From an uncultured Pseudomonadota bacterium (GTDB lineage: Bacteria > Myxococcota_A > UBA796 > GCA-2862545), in NCBI GenBank assembly GCA_903861005.1, contig CAIOSP010000043.1, positions 1 through 64,000 of the forward strand: DNA of 64,000 bases, in the 5' to 3' direction. The notes under the pieces were generated by a model. It was not told the DNA's origin and searched no databases. It worked only from the letters and a program-made list of their open reading frames with translations. Positions within the stretch are counted from its first letter, which is position 1; each line of letters starts with the position of its first letter. The translations under genes and the position numbers were made by a program. Positions 9,182-18,108 of the stretch are shown here, in pieces.

Positions 9182-10005
9182 CAGGTTGTCTTCCCTTGGA
9201 ACCGGCGGCGGTACGGGCCCCAGATCAGGCCGAAGCCGACGCGAACCAGCCACGGCGCCCAACGGAACGCGAGGATGCCCAGGCGCGCGTCCCAGCCCAC
9301 GACCACCTCGGCGCGGTTCCAGCGAATGGCCGACCGCACCGCCCGCGCGACCGCGTGGGGCGAGGCACCGTAGGTCACCATCAGGTGGTGGAGTGAGCCC
9401 GCCAGGCCTGCCTCGTGCGCCTGCCCGCGGCCCATGAGGTTGGTGGCGATGGTGCCCGGGAAGATGGCGTGCACCCGCACGCCGCGATCGGCGAGCTCGA
9501 TGCGGAGCGCCGCCGACAGGCCACGGACGCCATGCTTGGCCGCGCTGTAGGTGGTCTGGAGCGGAAACGGCACCACGCCCGCAAAGCTCGACAGGTTCAC
9601 GATGTGCGAGGGCGCGCTGGCGATGAGCGTGGGCGTGAACGCCCGACAGAGCTGCGCCACCGCGACCAGGTCCACGATGAGCACCCGCTCGACGTCCTCG
9701 CGCGTCTGCACCTCCAGCGGGCCGAGCACCGTCAGGCCCGCGTTGTTGATCAGCAGGTGCACCGCCGGGTGCGCCGCCGTCACCTCCGCGAGCAAGCGCT
9801 CAGGTGCGTCGCGGTCGAGGAGGTCCACGACGTGGGTGGTGACGACGACGCCCTTGGCGCGAAGCTCGTCCGCGACCGACGCGAGGCCAGCCACGTCACG
9901 GTCGGCCAGGGCGAGGGTGTAGCGCTGGTCCGCGAGGTCGTGCGCGAGCGCGCGGCCGATGCCGGCGGCCGCGCCGGTGATCAGGGCGACTTGGGGGGTG
10001 GTCAT
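9181..10005 (-). CDS. Short-chain dehydrogenase/reductase
   Basis: A 274-residue classical SDR. The ATG at 10005 is preferred over an upstream in-frame codon because it places the NAD(P) motif TGAAAGIG at residues 10-17. The NNAG motif (LLINNAG), catalytic Ser region (IVNLSSFAG) and YSAAKHG are all present. The C-terminal segment is hydrophobic and ends in a basic tail (WGPYRRRFQGK), which may associate with membrane. It is first in a two-gene operon with the old yellow enzyme (TGATG overlap). An oxidoreductase on a lipid, steroid or other small carbonyl is likely; the substrate cannot be told. Confidence 0.92.
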   Translation of the reverse strand: MTTPQVALITGAAAGIGRALAHDLADQRYTLALADRDVAGLASVADELRAKGVVVTTHVVDLLDRDAPERLLAEVTAAHPAVHLLINNAGLTVLGPLEVQTREDVERVLIVDLVAVAQLCRAFTPTLIASAPSHIVNLSSFAGVVPFPLQTTYSAAKHGVRGLSAALRIELADRGVRVHAIFPGTIATNLMGRGQAHEAGLAGSLHHLMVTYGASPHAVARAVRSAIRWNRAEVVVGWDARLGILAFRWAPWLVRVGFGLIWGPYRRRFQGKTT

Positions 10006-10106
10006 GGTCAGCCCGTACGATGAATCGGCCCAGGGTGCACGTCGTCGGGTCAAGCGACCGGGTCCGGTTGGCTGCGCCGCCCGCGTCACCCGCGATAGGG
10101 CGCCAT

Positions 10107-10952
10107 ATGCCGCTCTCCTTCGACCCCGTGCCGCACACCCACCTCCTCGTCCTGTCCGGCAGCCGCGCCTATGGCCTGGAGCGCCCGGGATCCGATGTGG
10201 ACGTGCGGGGCGTGATCGTGCCGCCCAAGCGCTTCCTGTACGGCCTCGACACGTTTGAACAGACCGACGATCCCGTGGACACCGCGCCGTTCCTGGACGA
10301 CCTGCGGCCGGCCGAGCGCCAGATCGCCGAGCAGGTGCACTTTGAGGGCGTGCTCACCGACCTGCGCAAGATCGTCCGGCTGGCGACCGACGGGAACCCC
10401 GCGATCCTCGACGCGCTGTTCGGCCGAGACGACGAAGTTCGCCGCATCACCCCCGTCGGCGAGGGGCTCCGCGCCATGCGCGGCCTGATGCTGACCCGCG
10501 CGCTCGCCCGACCGTACACGCGCTACGCCGCGGGGCAGCTCGACCGCCTCCGAACCCACCGGCGCTGGCTTGCGCTCCCCGCAGACCACCCCGACCGCGC
10601 GCGCCACCCGGCGTGGACCCGGCCCCGCGATCCCGCGCGCGCCGCGCTGGAGGCCAAGGTCGGGTACGACACCAAGGCGGCGATGCATTTGGTGCGGCTG
10701 CTCCGGACCGCCCAGGAGACCCTCGCCACCGGCCACGTGCGGGTGTGGCGGGGCGACCACGACGCCGACGAGCTCGGCCAGATCCGCGACGGGGCCTGGT
10801 CATGGGACACCCTGGAGGCCTGGGCCACCGACGCGGGACGCGCCGTCGAGGACGCGGTGGCGACGTCACCCCTGCCGTCCGCGCCTGACCTGCGGGAGAT
10901 CGAGCGCGCGACCCTGGCGCTGCTCGACCTGGCGATCACCACCCAGAATTGA
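10107..10952 (+). CDS. Nucleotidyltransferase, RlaP-like (DNA polymerase beta superfamily)
   Basis: A 281-residue minimal nucleotidyltransferase. GSRAYGLERPGSDVDVRG near residue 17 is the pol-beta-fold G-S...D-x-D catalytic motif in the form used by the COG3541/RlaP family, followed by a helical C-terminal part with KVGYDTKAAMHLVRLL. The ATG at 10107 was chosen by the family-like N-terminus and AGGG seven bases upstream. RlaP proteins are linked by context to RNA repair ligases; no ligase or RtcB lies nearby here, so it stands alone. Divergent from the SDR operon across 101 bp. Confidence 0.82.
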   Translation: MPLSFDPVPHTHLLVLSGSRAYGLERPGSDVDVRGVIVPPKRFLYGLDTFEQTDDPVDTAPFLDDLRPAERQIAEQVHFEGVLTDLRKIVRLATDGNPAILDALFGRDDEVRRITPVGEGLRAMRGLMLTRALARPYTRYAAGQLDRLRTHRRWLALPADHPDRARHPAWTRPRDPARAALEAKVGYDTKAAMHLVRLLRTAQETLATGHVRVWRGDHDADELGQIRDGAWSWDTLEAWATDAGRAVEDAVATSPLPSAPDLREIERATLALLDLAITTQN

Positions 10953-10955
10953 AAA

Positions 10956-10987
10956 GGCCCCGGGGTGCCTTGCAGCGCCCCGGGGCC
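10956..10987 (-). terminator. Hairpin between convergent genes, terminator for the minus-strand gene
   Basis: Perfect 10-bp inverted repeat, GGCCCCGGGG at 10956-10965 and CCCCGGGGCC at 10978-10987, loop 12 nt. Read on the minus strand the stem is followed by TTTTC, so it fits a rho-independent terminator of the lipoprotein gene ending at 11004; on the plus strand there is no T-run. Confidence 0.75.
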
Positions 10988-11003
10988 CGCTCACATCCAG
11001 CGA

Positions 11004-11864
11004 CTACTGGAAGGTGACGCCGTACAGCGAGAAGATGCGAACGAGGCCGGCGTTGGGGCCGTCCGCGCCGAAGGCGTCGGCGCCGTCGAGGAGGACGAGG
11101 TTGCCCGCGCCGTCATCCTGGACTTCCATCAAGTCGTTCACTTCGCCGACGAGGCCAGCGGCCTCGAGCTCGCGGGTGCCGTCGCTGAAGAAGGCGGCCG
11201 GGAGGCGCAGGTAGCCGCCGATGGCCTTGGCCTCGTCGAAGTCGGCGCCGAAGAAGCCGGCGATGCCGCCGTTGGCGTCGAGGACGGTCTGGACGCCGTC
11301 GGGGATGCTCGCGGCCCAGCCCATCTCCCACGCTTCGCCGAGGAAGGCGGCGTGGGGGTCTTCGGTCCACTGGTCGGCGGCGGGATCCAGGGTGCAGCCC
11401 TGCGAGATCAGGCCCGTGTAGAGGCCAGCGGCGATGACTTCGCCGGCGACCAGACCCTGCGAGTCGAGCCAGCCGGTGTAGTCGTTGGCGGGGGCGTCGG
11501 CCGCGGCGGCGTAGGCGTTGAACGCGTCGATGTCGAGCTGGTAGAACAGGACGCAGGTGTTCTGCGCCGCGTCGGTGAACGTGACGGACAGGCCGGGGAA
11601 GGCCTCCGTGCCGCCGACCGAGTAGGACGAGAGCTGGTGGTCCGCGTTGTAGGCGAGCTCGAAGGACAGGCTGGCCGAGGCCGGATGGAAGAAGCCGTCG
11701 TTCGGCACGCTCGAGTCACCGGTCTCGGTGGTGGCGGTGGTGTCGCCGTCGGTGTCCGTGCCGTCGGTGGTGCCGTCGGTGGCGGGCTTGGTGCCGCACG
11801 CGGTGAGGGCCAGGGCAACCATCGCCATCGGCATGAAGCCGCGAACCAGGAACATGTTGGTCAT
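11004..11864 (-). CDS. Lipoprotein of unknown function with Thr/Asp linker
   Basis: A 286-residue lipoprotein. It has a signal peptide with lipobox LTAC (Cys23), a Thr/Asp/Gly linker to about residue 52, then an all-in-one domain. GGAG lies 6 nt before the ATG. The domain contains two well-spaced Cys (in QNTCVLFYQL and SQGCTLDP) and a long central helical stretch (AFNAYAAAADAPANDYTGWLD). I recognise no family or catalytic motif. It is monocistronic by context: terminator hairpin downstream and a 127-bp gap upstream with no clear promoter. Confidence 0.75.
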   Translation of the reverse strand: MTNMFLVRGFMPMAMVALALTACGTKPATDGTTDGTDTDGDTTATTETGDSSVPNDGFFHPASASLSFELAYNADHQLSSYSVGGTEAFPGLSVTFTDAAQNTCVLFYQLDIDAFNAYAAAADAPANDYTGWLDSQGLVAGEVIAAGLYTGLISQGCTLDPAADQWTEDPHAAFLGEAWEMGWAASIPDGVQTVLDANGGIAGFFGADFDEAKAIGGYLRLPAAFFSDGTRELEAAGLVGEVNDLMEVQDDGAGNLVLLDGADAFGADGPNAGLVRIFSLYGVTFQ

Positions 11865-11991
11865 CGTATCTCCAATTTGGGGGGCTGGCGGCTCGTTTTA
11901 CCCGATGAGTTGCACCACCGCAATCCCACAATGGTGAAAGGCGTCACCGAAAAGCGGCCATTTCGTTTCGGCCCCCCTCGGAACGGGCGCC

Positions 11992-12489
11992 TCAGTGGTG
12001 GTGGTGGCCGTCGGGGCCGTGCGCGTGACCGTGGGCGAGCTCGTTCTCGTTCGCCTCGCGGATCTCGGCGATTCGAACGGAGAAGTGCAGGGTCTTGCCC
12101 GCGAGCGGGTGGTTGAGCGTGATGGTGACGCGGGCGCCCTCGATCTTCTCGACCCACAGCATCAGCGGCTGGCCGTCCGGACCTTCGGCGCGCACCGGCA
12201 TGCCGACCTGCAGCTCCATGTCCTTGGGGAAGGCGGAGCGGTGCACGGACTCGGTGACGTCGCCGCGAGCCACGCCATAGGCCTCCTCGGGGGCCACGGT
12301 AGCGACCAGCTCGTCGCCAACCTTGAGGCCGACCATCTGGCGCTCCAGGCCAGGCACGATGTTGCCCTGGCCGTGGAGGTACGCGAGCGGCTCCTCCTGG
12401 CTGGCGTCGATCACGACGCCGGCGTCATCCTTGAGCACGTAGTGGAAGAGGATGACGCGGCCATCGGCCACGGTGAGAAGCTCGGACAT
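11992..12489 (-). CDS. slyD: FKBP-type peptidyl-prolyl isomerase SlyD
   Basis: A 165-residue SlyD. The FKBP domain (FHYVLKDDAGVVIDASQEEP) is interrupted by the insert-in-flap domain (about 70-125), with the family sequence LHGQGNIVPGLERQMVGLKVGD and the EEAYG motif, and then NHPLAGKTLHFSVRI. The C-terminal tail is His-rich (HGHAHGPDGHHHH), the metal-binding tail that in E. coli SlyD delivers nickel. Cytosolic chaperone and prolyl isomerase. No hydrogenase or urease genes are nearby, so the nickel role is not supported by context. Confidence 0.95.
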   Translation of the reverse strand: MSELLTVADGRVILFHYVLKDDAGVVIDASQEEPLAYLHGQGNIVPGLERQMVGLKVGDELVATVAPEEAYGVARGDVTESVHRSAFPKDMELQVGMPVRAEGPDGQPLMLWVEKIEGARVTITLNHPLAGKTLHFSVRIAEIREANENELAHGHAHGPDGHHHH

Positions 12490-12542
12490 GGGACCCTCCG
12501 GGGCGACCGACGGGTCGCAAGCCGCGCCCCGTACCCCGCCCG

Positions 12543-13856
12543 CTAGGGAGAGGCACCTGCAGGGGCCGACTCGACCGGCGCACCGCCCACCGGCGAGGCG
12601 TCGGCGCGCGCCCAGGACAGATCCAACGACGCCGGGAGGCGCTGCACCTCGAAGAGCACGGCGATCCGGTCACCCTGATCGCCGGCTCGGTGCGGGTTGT
12701 AGAATTCCCACACCGTCTCGCGGGTGTCCCGAGTCACCTCAAACGCGCGTCCCGCCTCGGACTCCGTGATCAGGACGTCGCCGTTCGGGAGCAGCTGAAC
12801 GTCGCCGTAGTCCTCGCTGCGGAGGGGCTGCTTGCGGGTGCCCGCCCAGGTCCAGGTTGGCTGCCCCGTGCTCGGGTCGAGGATCACGACTCGGCTGGTC
12901 CGCGAGTCCCCGCCGGATCCATCGAACACGGCGAGCTCGCCCGACGGGCCCACCGTGGCCCCGCCTTGGGAGCGGAAGCCGCCGACATGCGACCATGTGA
13001 TTCGGTCCGTCGTCAGATCCATCAGGGCGACGGCCGACGCCTGCTGCAGGGACACCAGGGCCAGACCGGGGCGGAATGTCGTCGACGGGACAACACCATA
13101 CGCGCCGAGGATCTGGACCGAGTTGGCGCGGAGGATGTCCTCGGACGCGCCGCGCGGGACGGAGGCGAGCGCCGGGTCGGCGCTCGCCGAGAACGCATCG
13201 AGGACACTGTGACGCTGCTTGAGCTCGCCGGTGGCGGCGTCTCGGACCTCGACGACGTCCTCCACGATCGGCTTGGACCGGGAGTACCGAGCGTCGATGC
13301 GGTGATCGCGCGCGAGCACGACCAGCCGACTGGCGTCGACGATCTGCAGGTCGTCGTGCGCCTCGCAGACCTTGGCCCACAGGACGTGGCTGTCCTTGTC
13401 GAGCTTCACCACGCCCAGGCCATCCCAGACCGCGTAGAGCGCCCCGTCCGCGTCCAGGCGCACCCGACGCCAAGGGCGATCGCCCTCGCCCGACGCCCCG
13501 AGCACGTCGTCGGCGCGCGCGCGCCACGTGTGCAGCACCCTCCCGTCCATATCGACCAGGTAGGCGGCGGCCGCATGGCCAGAGTTGTACAGGTTATAAC
13601 CTTGGAACGCACGCGCAGCGTCGTGCACCGTGACCGTGCTGAACCCCGTGGACGCGCCGTCGGCGTCCCGGCCGGCGTCGCCGACCACCGGAGCGTCGGG
13701 CCGGACCTTGCGCCACTCCCCGGCAGGGCCGATGGCGGTCGCCGGGGGGGATTCGACCGGCGCCACCTCGTCGGGCGCGCGCCCAGAGTTCGCCGCCTGC
13801 GGCACGGGCACCCCGCAGCCGCACAGCGCGATCGCCATCGCGAGACCCCAACGCAC
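12543..13856 (-). CDS. Arylsulfotransferase (ASST)-like lipoprotein
   Basis: A 437-residue lipoprotein (lipobox LCGC near Cys14) with GTG start; GGAGG lies eight bases upstream. After a Pro/Ala linker, a beta-propeller of the ASST type begins with FQGYNLYNSGHAAAAYLVD and DGRVLHTW, typical of the family. Propeller-blade repeats follow, including LDADGALYAVWDGLGVVKLD, LPNGDVLITES and WEFYNPHRAGDQG. Periplasmic ASST transfers sulfate between phenols, but many homologues lack demonstrated activity, and I did not establish the catalytic His. Same strand as slyD but separated by 53 bp. Confidence 0.8.
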   Translation of the reverse strand: MRWGLAMAIALCGCGVPVPQAANSGRAPDEVAPVESPPATAIGPAGEWRKVRPDAPVVGDAGRDADGASTGFSTVTVHDAARAFQGYNLYNSGHAAAAYLVDMDGRVLHTWRARADDVLGASGEGDRPWRRVRLDADGALYAVWDGLGVVKLDKDSHVLWAKVCEAHDDLQIVDASRLVVLARDHRIDARYSRSKPIVEDVVEVRDAATGELKQRHSVLDAFSASADPALASVPRGASEDILRANSVQILGAYGVVPSTTFRPGLALVSLQQASAVALMDLTTDRITWSHVGGFRSQGGATVGPSGELAVFDGSGGDSRTSRVVILDPSTGQPTWTWAGTRKQPLRSEDYGDVQLLPNGDVLITESEAGRAFEVTRDTRETVWEFYNPHRAGDQGDRIAVLFEVQRLPASLDLSWARADASPVGGAPVESAPAGASP

Positions 13857-13959
13857 CTAACGCCCTCCCCAGCACCGACGTCCGGCCTGCACCCTGCATC
13901 TGGCGTGCCGCCGTCGAACCGCGCCGCGTGGCGGTGTAGGGTGTCGCTGTGGAGGGTGG

Positions 13960-15039
13960 ATGACGGGTGCGCGCTCGCGCTTGGCGACCCTCGTGTGGGC
14001 GGCCGCGTGCGGTGGCACGTCCGGCGCGCCCGACGCCGACTCAGACGGCGTCCCCGACTACGAGGACTGCGCACCCAAGGACGCGAGCCGCTTCCCCGGG
14101 AACGTCGAGGTCTGCGACGGCGTGGACAATGACTGCGACCGCGCCGTGGACGACGGCCTGACCCAGACCTGGTTTGTCGACGTCGACGGCGACGGCCACG
14201 GCGACCCCGGCCGCCACACCGACACCTGCAGCGCGTCGCCGGGCCTGGTCACCGTGGGTGACGACTGCGACGACGTCCAGGCCGACGTCTTCCCCGGCGC
14301 GGTCGAGCTGTGCGATGACAAGGACAACGACTGCGCCAACGGGGTGGATGACGTCCGCTGGGCGACCGACTTCAGCGATGGGTGGCCCCAGACGACGGTG
14401 ACGACCACCGGGGACGCCGCCGTCCTGACCGACCCATCCGACGGGAACGCCTACCTGCGGATGGTGCGCGCGCAGCCTGATCTGCAAGGCGGCATCTGGT
14501 TCTTGCCGAGGGTGCCAGGCGAGCGCTGGCGCCTGCGCTTCCGCCTGCGGCTCTCGGGCGCGGGTGGCCTGTCTGGCGAGGGCCTCGCGTTCTCGTTCGT
14601 CTCTTCGGACGTGGGCCCGGTGACCGGGGGCGGAGGCGAACAGCTCGGGATCTACGGCGCCGACGTAGACGGCTGGTCGCTCGAATTCGACGTGGGGAGC
14701 AACGGCCCCGACGACGCGCCCTCTGGCGCGCCACACCTGGCCTTCCAGCGCATCCGGGACGGCGCGCTCGTCGCCGAACGCCCGAACCCTCCGAACATGG
14801 AGGAGGGCGTCTGGCACCAGGTCGAGTACCTCCAGGACGGCCCCGCCTTCACTGTGCGAGTCGACCGGACCAGCGCGTGGGAAGGCACGGTCGCCCTGGA
14901 CCCGGGCGCGTTCGTGACCATGGGATTCACGGCGGCCACGTCGCGGTCACGCCGGATGCAGTTCGCGCTCGATGACATCGAGCTCGCCTGCCCCGACACC
15001 CCGGCCAGCGTCGGTCCCAAAGACTCCGCGACACCCTGA
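13960..15039 (+). CDS. MopE-type, L-lectin-like lipoprotein
   Basis: A 359-residue lipoprotein. The lipobox is AAAC at Cys17; GGAGGG lies just before the ATG. Two MopE-type putative metal-binding motifs follow (CAPKDASRFPGNVEVCDGVDNDCD and the equivalent near residues 108-127), calcium/copper-related modules frequent in myxobacteria. From about residue 140 to 345 there is a jelly-roll domain resembling legume-type (L-type) lectins: FSDGWPQTTV, GLAFSFVSSD, LGIYGADVDGWSLEFDVG, VWHQVEYLQDG and VTMGFTAATS. It may bind surface glycans; ligand unknown. Confidence 0.82.
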   Translation: MTGARSRLATLVWAAACGGTSGAPDADSDGVPDYEDCAPKDASRFPGNVEVCDGVDNDCDRAVDDGLTQTWFVDVDGDGHGDPGRHTDTCSASPGLVTVGDDCDDVQADVFPGAVELCDDKDNDCANGVDDVRWATDFSDGWPQTTVTTTGDAAVLTDPSDGNAYLRMVRAQPDLQGGIWFLPRVPGERWRLRFRLRLSGAGGLSGEGLAFSFVSSDVGPVTGGGGEQLGIYGADVDGWSLEFDVGSNGPDDAPSGAPHLAFQRIRDGALVAERPNPPNMEEGVWHQVEYLQDGPAFTVRVDRTSAWEGTVALDPGAFVTMGFTAATSRSRRMQFALDDIELACPDTPASVGPKDSATP

Positions 15040-15096
15040 GCGCCGACCTCTCAGCCCGGCAAGGTGACGATCTGCACCGGATCTGGGAATCACCGC

Positions 15097-15126
15097 TTGA
15101 CTAAACGTGTCATGGGGACCAATTCT
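15097..15126 (+). promoter_or_regulatory. Possible sigma-70-type promoter before the peroxidase gene
   Basis: TTGACT at 15097-15102 followed 18 nt later by AATTCT (15121-15126), 35 nt upstream of the start codon. The -35 box is good and the -10 box poor. Confidence 0.3.
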
Positions 15127-15161
15127 TCGTGCTTGGGCCGAGGTGTCGGCCGGGGTGACCC

Positions 15162-15722
15162 ATGCGCGCATTCCTGTTCTCCGTGATGATGGCGATCCTG
15201 TGCTCCGTGAGCAGCGTCGCGCACGCGGCCCCTGCGGACTGGAGCGCCATGCGCCTGACGTCCATCGACGGCGCGGCGGTCGACTCCGCGGCGCTCAAGG
15301 GCCACGTCGTGCTGTTCGTGAACGTCGCCAGCTTCTGCGGCTACACCGTGCAGTACTCGGACCTGGAGGCGCTCTACAAGCAGTACCAGCCGCAGGGCCT
15401 GGTGGTGGTGGGCGTGCCCTGCAACCAGTTCGGCTCGCAGGAGCCTGGGTCGGACAAGGAGATCAAGAACTTCTGCTCCACCCGATACGGCGTCACCTTC
15501 CCCCTGCTGAGCAAGCAGGAGGTCAACGGGTCGACTCGCAGCCCGCTCTACACCTGGCTGGTCGGCAGCAAGGCCGGCGCGGCGCGCGACATCGGCTGGA
15601 ACTTCGAGAAGTTCCTGGTCGGCCGCAACGGCGAGGTCGTCGCCCGCTTCCCCAGCCACGTCGTCCCGAACGATCCGTCCTTGCGCGCGGCCATCGAGTA
15701 CGCGCTGGCCGCGGGGGCCTGA
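15162..15722 (+). CDS. Glutathione peroxidase-family thiol peroxidase, exported
   Basis: A 186-residue GPx-fold peroxidase with a cleavable signal peptide (about 1-22, VAHA-A), so it acts in the periplasm. Peroxidatic Cys59 is in NVASFCGYT and encoded by TGC, not UGA. The family motifs VGVPCNQFGSQEP (84-96) and WNFEKFLV (146-153) supply Gln93 and Trp146. Cys87 or Cys105 could resolve the disulfide, as in thioredoxin-dependent bacterial GPx. It detoxifies hydroperoxides. The next gene begins 4 bp after its stop, so it is co-transcribed with the deacetylase-like gene. Confidence 0.93.
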   Translation: MRAFLFSVMMAILCSVSSVAHAAPADWSAMRLTSIDGAAVDSAALKGHVVLFVNVASFCGYTVQYSDLEALYKQYQPQGLVVVGVPCNQFGSQEPGSDKEIKNFCSTRYGVTFPLLSKQEVNGSTRSPLYTWLVGSKAGAARDIGWNFEKFLVGRNGEVVARFPSHVVPNDPSLRAAIEYALAAGA

Positions 15723-15726
15723 CGCG

Positions 15727-17556
15727 GTGACCCAAGCCCCCCCGTCGCGCGGGGCCGAGCTGGCCCGCTGGGTCGACCGCGCGCGACGGCGGCTGTGGGG
15801 AGGCAGGCCCTTGCCGGTCTGGTACCACCCGCTCTACCGGTTCCCAATCCACGATCTGCGTGAGACGACGGGCATCGAGCCGCGCCGAGCGGACTTTGCG
15901 CTCTGGTCGCTGATCGGCGCGCACAACCGCCATCGGATCGACGTCCACGAACCGACGCGGGCCCCGTACGAGCTGATGTCGCGGGTTCACACGCCGGCGT
16001 ACCTGGAGTCGCTGACCCGACCTCGCACGCTCTCGGCCGTCTTCGGGCTGGACCGCGACCGCTTCCCCGTGGACGCCGTGCTCGACACCCTGCGGCTGGC
16101 GGTCGGCGGCACGCTGGAGGCGGCGCGCCACGCCCTGGACGACGGCGGCCCCACGCTCAACCTGCTCGGGGGATTTCATCACGCCATGCCGGATCGCGGG
16201 CATGGCTTCTGCGCGATCAACGACATCGCGATCGCCATCTCCGTGCTTCGGTTGAAGGGCTTCAAGGGGCGCGTGGTGGTGATCGACCTCGACGCGCACC
16301 CGTCCGACGGCACCGCCGCCTGCTTGGCCCACGATCCGAGCGCCTGGATCGGCTCGATCTCCGGGTCGGACTGGGGGCCGCTCCCCACCGTGGACGAGAC
16401 CTGCATCCCGGGCGCCGACGACACCCAGTACCTGGCCGCGCTGGACGCCCTGCTCTCCCGTGCGCCCAAGCCCGACCTGACCTTTGTCATCGCCGGCGGC
16501 GACGTGATGCGCGGTGACCGCCTCGGCCTGCTCTCGCTCACGGCCAAGGGGGTGGGCGACCGCGACCAACGCGTCGCGACCTGGCTTCGCGGGTCGCCGT
16601 CCGTCTGGCTGCCGGGCGGCGGCTACCAGGACGACGCGTGGCGGCTGCTCGCGTCGACCGCGTGCGTGCTGATCGGACCCGGGGCGCGGCCCGTGCCGGC
16701 CACGTTGGACCCCGTGCAGGTGCGCTTCGAGTGGGTGTCGCGCGGCCTGAACCCCGAGGCGCTGACCGGGCGTGACGAAGACACGTTCATCACGCCCGAC
16801 GAGATGGACGCGATGTTCGGCGGTGATCATGGGCCGCCGCGCCTGCTCGGCTACTACAACGCCCAGGGGATCGAGGTCGCGCTCGAGTCCTACGGCATCC
16901 TCGGGCACCTCCGGCGCTTGGGCTACGATCGGTTCGAGATCGACCTGGACCACAGCGCGGCCGGCGACCGGGCCCGCTTGACCGGCGAGGCTCAGGGGCG
17001 TCGGCACCTGCTCTGGGAGCTGGTGCTGGCCTTTGAGCGGCTGGAGTCCGAGAACGTCCTGGCCCTGCAGTGGATGACGCTGCGACACCCGATCGCCGCG
17101 TTCCCGCCGGACCGGCTGCCGCTCCCCGGCCAGGACGTGCCGGGCCTGGGAATGGGCGAGGAGGCGCTCCACTTGGTGCTGCGCATCGCCGAGCGGCTGG
17201 ACCTGGCGGGCGTGCTGTACCGGCCGGCGTGGCTGCACACGGCGGCCTTCGCGCGTCGGTCGTTCCGCTTCGTGGACCCAGCCGAGCAGGGGCGCTTCGA
17301 CGCGCTCATGCGCGACATCGGCGGGATGGGCCTGCTGGAAGCCTCCCGTGCGGTGGCCGCGGGCCGAGTTCGGCGCGACGGCGCCCCGTGGGCGTGGCCC
17401 GCGGCGGCGATGATCTTGTGGCGGTCACCCCACCCGGAGACCGAGCAGGACGAGGCCATCCGTCACGCGACCATGACCGAGACCCACTTCACAGTGGACC
17501 CGGAAGCCACACCCGGGCCCGTCGCCCCGCCGTTGACCGTTCCCCGTCCAACCTGA
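15727..17556 (+). CDS. Histone deacetylase-like protein with large extra C-terminal domain
   Basis: A 609-residue protein. Residues about 25-330 are an arginase/HDAC-fold deacetylase: tandem His151-His152 in GGFHHAMP, GFCAINDIAIAI, zinc ligands in DLDAHPSDGT (Asp189, His191), AGGDVMRGDRLG (Asp259) and the catalytic-Tyr motif GGGY (297-300). Known bacterial members deacetylate acetylpolyamines, acetoin-pathway proteins or small molecules. Residues about 370-570 form a second domain I cannot name, with YNAQGIEVALESYGILGHL, FEIDLDHSAAGDRARLTG and HLLWELVLAFERL. GTG start 4 bp after the peroxidase stop. No signal peptide. Confidence 0.85.
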   Translation: MTQAPPSRGAELARWVDRARRRLWGGRPLPVWYHPLYRFPIHDLRETTGIEPRRADFALWSLIGAHNRHRIDVHEPTRAPYELMSRVHTPAYLESLTRPRTLSAVFGLDRDRFPVDAVLDTLRLAVGGTLEAARHALDDGGPTLNLLGGFHHAMPDRGHGFCAINDIAIAISVLRLKGFKGRVVVIDLDAHPSDGTAACLAHDPSAWIGSISGSDWGPLPTVDETCIPGADDTQYLAALDALLSRAPKPDLTFVIAGGDVMRGDRLGLLSLTAKGVGDRDQRVATWLRGSPSVWLPGGGYQDDAWRLLASTACVLIGPGARPVPATLDPVQVRFEWVSRGLNPEALTGRDEDTFITPDEMDAMFGGDHGPPRLLGYYNAQGIEVALESYGILGHLRRLGYDRFEIDLDHSAAGDRARLTGEAQGRRHLLWELVLAFERLESENVLALQWMTLRHPIAAFPPDRLPLPGQDVPGLGMGEEALHLVLRIAERLDLAGVLYRPAWLHTAAFARRSFRFVDPAEQGRFDALMRDIGGMGLLEASRAVAAGRVRRDGAPWAWPAAAMILWRSPHPETEQDEAIRHATMTETHFTVDPEATPGPVAPPLTVPRPT

Positions 17557-17563
17557 CGGCAGA

Positions 17564-18025
17564 CTACTCGTCGCCGTCGTCCTCTTCCTCGTGGTCGTCG
17601 CCCTCGCGGTCGCGGTCACGGTGCTCGTCGCGGATCGCGCGCAGCTTGGTGCGCTGATCGGGCGTGAGGAGCGCGTCGACGTCGGCCTCGGCGTGCAGAC
17701 GGACCACCGCCACGTCGGCCCGCAGGTCGGCGAGCTGCCGGATGAGCTTCTCCATCTTCTTCAGATCGGGGTGCTCGGTGTCGTGCTCGGCCTTGAGGTC
17801 ACGACCAGCCTGGCGGGCGTCCGACAAGATGCCCTTGGCCTTGGCTTCGGCGCCGTCGATGATCGCCTCGACCTTGCCGCGCGTCGCGTCGTCCAGACCC
17901 AGTTCCTGCGCGATGTGCGCCGCCATCGCGCCGCCGTCGTGCGGGCCATGGTGACCTTCTCCGGCCACCGCCGACCCCGACATGCCCAGCACCAACACCA
18001 CGCCTGCCAACCACTTCGACGTCAT
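17564..18025 (-). CDS. Spy/CpxP-like periplasmic protein with acidic tail
   Basis: A 153-residue exported helical protein: signal peptide to about Ala21, a His-rich mature N-terminus (GEGHHGPHDGG), then long amphipathic helices with LTPDQRTKLRAI, the LTxxQ motif of the Spy/CpxP heavy-metal-resistance family, and a very acidic C-terminus (DDHEEEDDGDE). GGAG precedes the ATG. Members are periplasmic chaperones or metal-stress sensors. The charged ends suggest metal binding. It is convergent with the deacetylase-like gene, with 7 bp between stops, and no sensor kinase is near. Confidence 0.75.
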   Translation of the reverse strand: MTSKWLAGVVLVLGMSGSAVAGEGHHGPHDGGAMAAHIAQELGLDDATRGKVEAIIDGAEAKAKGILSDARQAGRDLKAEHDTEHPDLKKMEKLIRQLADLRADVAVVRLHAEADVDALLTPDQRTKLRAIRDEHRDRDREGDDHEEEDDGDE

Positions 18026-18108
18026 GGGGACTCCGTGTCCAGCGCCCGGATGGGCTGCACCAAGCCTAATTCACCGCGCGCGCCGCGGGCCGCCCCCGAA
18101 CAAATCGT

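Noticed and set aside
15330-15350. Selenocysteine in the glutathione peroxidase
   Set aside because: The catalytic codon is TGC and there is no in-frame TGA in the gene.
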